Assembly: GCA_013375385.1 (NCBI GenBank)
Contig: JABXJY010000166.1
Span: forward strand, 1-6,177
Source of the DNA: Desulfobacterales bacterium
Lineage (GTDB): Bacteria > Desulfobacterota > DSM-4660 > Desulfatiglandales > B25-G16
Reading direction: 5' to 3'
DNA: 6,177 nt
Of this stretch, positions 5,233 through 6,177 are shown piece after piece. The translations under genes were made by a program, and so were the position numbers. Each line of letters opens with the position of its first letter. The stretch's first letter is position 1. The notes under the pieces were generated by a model, which was given only the letters and a program-made list of their open reading frames with translations, did not search any database and was not told the DNA's origin.

Positions 5233-5652
5233 TTATTTAATACGTTCGCTATAGGTCCCAACAGGGCATGCCTTTATCCATAATCCGCACCGCTGCCCAG
5301 TAAGGGTCGTGAATATGTAGTCATAACATTTCCTCTTTTCTATAACCCAGCCTCTTTTTGGATCGTACTTCCCTTTCCATCCATCCAGGGCATGGACAGG
5401 ACAGATTTTGACACATTCCACACAATCATGACATGGAGTTTCCTCGAGGATGTGATCGTATTTCAGCTCGGCCTTTGTGAGTACTGTTGCTAATCTGATC
5501 CGAGGCCCCCATCTTGGACTGATTACCAGGTTATTCAAGTCAAAATTGGCCAGACCACAGGCGACTGCAGCATGCTTGTGTGAGAGGTCTCCCGCCAACC
5601 TTTCTGGGGCTTTTCCAGCGACTGTGTAGAATGCGGCCCCTGCTTCACCCAT
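5233..5652 (-). pseudogene. Decayed double-4Fe-4S protein, QueG / reductive-dehalogenase-like
   Basis: This frame of 139 residues carries family landmarks: GDLSHKHAAVACGLA (21-35), NNLVISPRWGPRIRLATVLT (40-59), a first cluster motif C74-x2-C77-x2-C80-x3-C84-P, and a second partial cluster KCYDYIF...RCGLW-IKACPVG. The second cluster should read RCGLCIKxCP; its third cysteine is Trp125 (TGG). Relatives of QueG type are roughly twice as long. Here the N-terminal part is absent, and the junction LAG-DLSHKH looks as if a segment between EVAGKAxxRLAG and GDLSHKHA has been deleted. No ribosome site precedes ATG 5652, and the frame runs on upstream without a start codon to a TGA near 5742. I infer a remnant of a cytoplasmic Fe-S electron-transfer or reductase protein. 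An intact but divergent small ferredoxin-like protein is less likely. Confidence 0.7.
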
Positions 5653-5742
5653 TTCAGTGCTGTAGGTGAATTGAATGAATAATGAAATGTGAGAAATTGT
5701 TCTTATGGAGGAGGAGTATAGGGAAACCGGGCCTGTGTGTCA

Positions 5743-6060
5743 ATGATGATCACTCTCATGGTGTTGTCGTCAAATCTCAGTAAATGCAAAAGAAATGAGA
5801 ATGGTGAGTCTATAGAATGAGTTACCTTGGTTCTATGATGTTTTTCAGGCGGAAAAAGTATAGACTTGTATCACAATACGAAAGTTTTTTGGCCTCTCAT
5901 TTTTGCACAATTATAGCAGAATGTGAAAGTCTAATCTGATTTATTGAAAGCACGATATATGGAAATTCAGATAAGAATTAGTGCCTTCACTGCCGCTGTC
6001 TATTAATGAAGGGCCGTCCCCATTATATTTTCACGAAGGCAACCATTGATGATTTCGTAA
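5743..6060. other. AT-rich intergenic stretch without a recognisable gene
   Basis: Both strands hold only frames of about 25 codons or fewer with poor ribosome sites, for example a 17-codon minus frame from 5760 and a 25-codon plus frame from about 5742. No tRNA, convincing promoter or terminator was seen. It probably consists of decayed sequence upstream of the Fe-S remnant. Confidence 0.6.
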
Positions 6061-6072
6061 AAAGTCGAAAAA

Positions 6073-6175
6073 CTCCCTCTCCCTCGATGGGAGAGGGTTG
6101 AGGTGAGGGTGAATAAGGCAGCATTTCAGGTACTTACATCCCCCTCCCCTTAATCCCCTCCCACCAGGGGAGGGG
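6073..6175. repeat. Pair of inverted G/C-run hairpin repeats at the window edge
   Basis: The first hairpin is CCCTCTCCC (6075-6083), loop TCGAT, GGGAGAGGG (6089-6097), followed by TTGAGGTGAGGGTG. The second is CCCCTCCC (6155-6162), loop ACCAG, GGGAGGGG (6168-6175), preceded by CCCCTCCCCTTAAT. Read on the opposite strand, the second has the same order as the first (hairpin, then a G-run tail), so these are two inverted copies of one dispersed family, about 40 bp each, separated by a spacer. The element may continue past the window. Confidence 0.75.
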
Positions 6176-6177
6176 AA

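Overview
The window reads like a chromosomal stretch from an anaerobic deltaproteobacterium (Desulfobacterota). This is an inference from three things: a sigma-54-driven psp locus, a FrnE-type gene with an in-frame UGA that looks like selenocysteine, and dispersed palindromic repeats of the 'cattgcgag...ctcgcaatgac' type. No rRNA, tRNA, CRISPR array or intact transposase was found.

Layout. 1-260: little that can be supported; a small minus-strand frame overlaps the end of the next gene. 257-1182 (minus): a cysteine-rich DUF3795 protein and a VOC/glyoxalase-fold protein, each with a strong Shine-Dalgarno, both downstream of pspF. 1265-3980: a phage-shock-type envelope stress locus. pspF (minus) diverges from pspA, pspB and pspC (plus), and the intergenic region carries a near-perfect -24/-12 promoter for pspA and a sigma-70-like promoter for pspF. 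4053-4833 (minus): a 19-codon signal-peptide-like ORF and the FrnE/DsbA-family oxidoreductase. 4898-5232: a palindromic repeat with 12-bp inverted ends, then an AT-rich segment bounded by a 13-bp inverted repeat. 5233-5652 (minus): a decayed-looking double 4Fe-4S protein related to QueG-like proteins. 5743-6060: no gene seen. 6073-6175: two G/C-run hairpins of a dispersed repeat.

How the genes work together. PspF should activate the sigma-54 promoter in front of pspA, PspA should restrain PspF, and PspB/PspC should sense membrane damage and recruit PspA. The convergent thiol/selenol oxidoreductase has no visible regulatory link to psp.

Main discovery. The oxidoreductase gene is easily miscalled as starting at an internal TTG at 4752. 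Extending the frame upstream gives ATG at 4833 with a good Shine-Dalgarno and a perfect FrnE N-terminus in which the redox motif CPWC is written U-P-W-C, U being TGA. A perfect 8-bp stem-loop sits 13-33 nt after the TGA, where a bacterial SECIS belongs.
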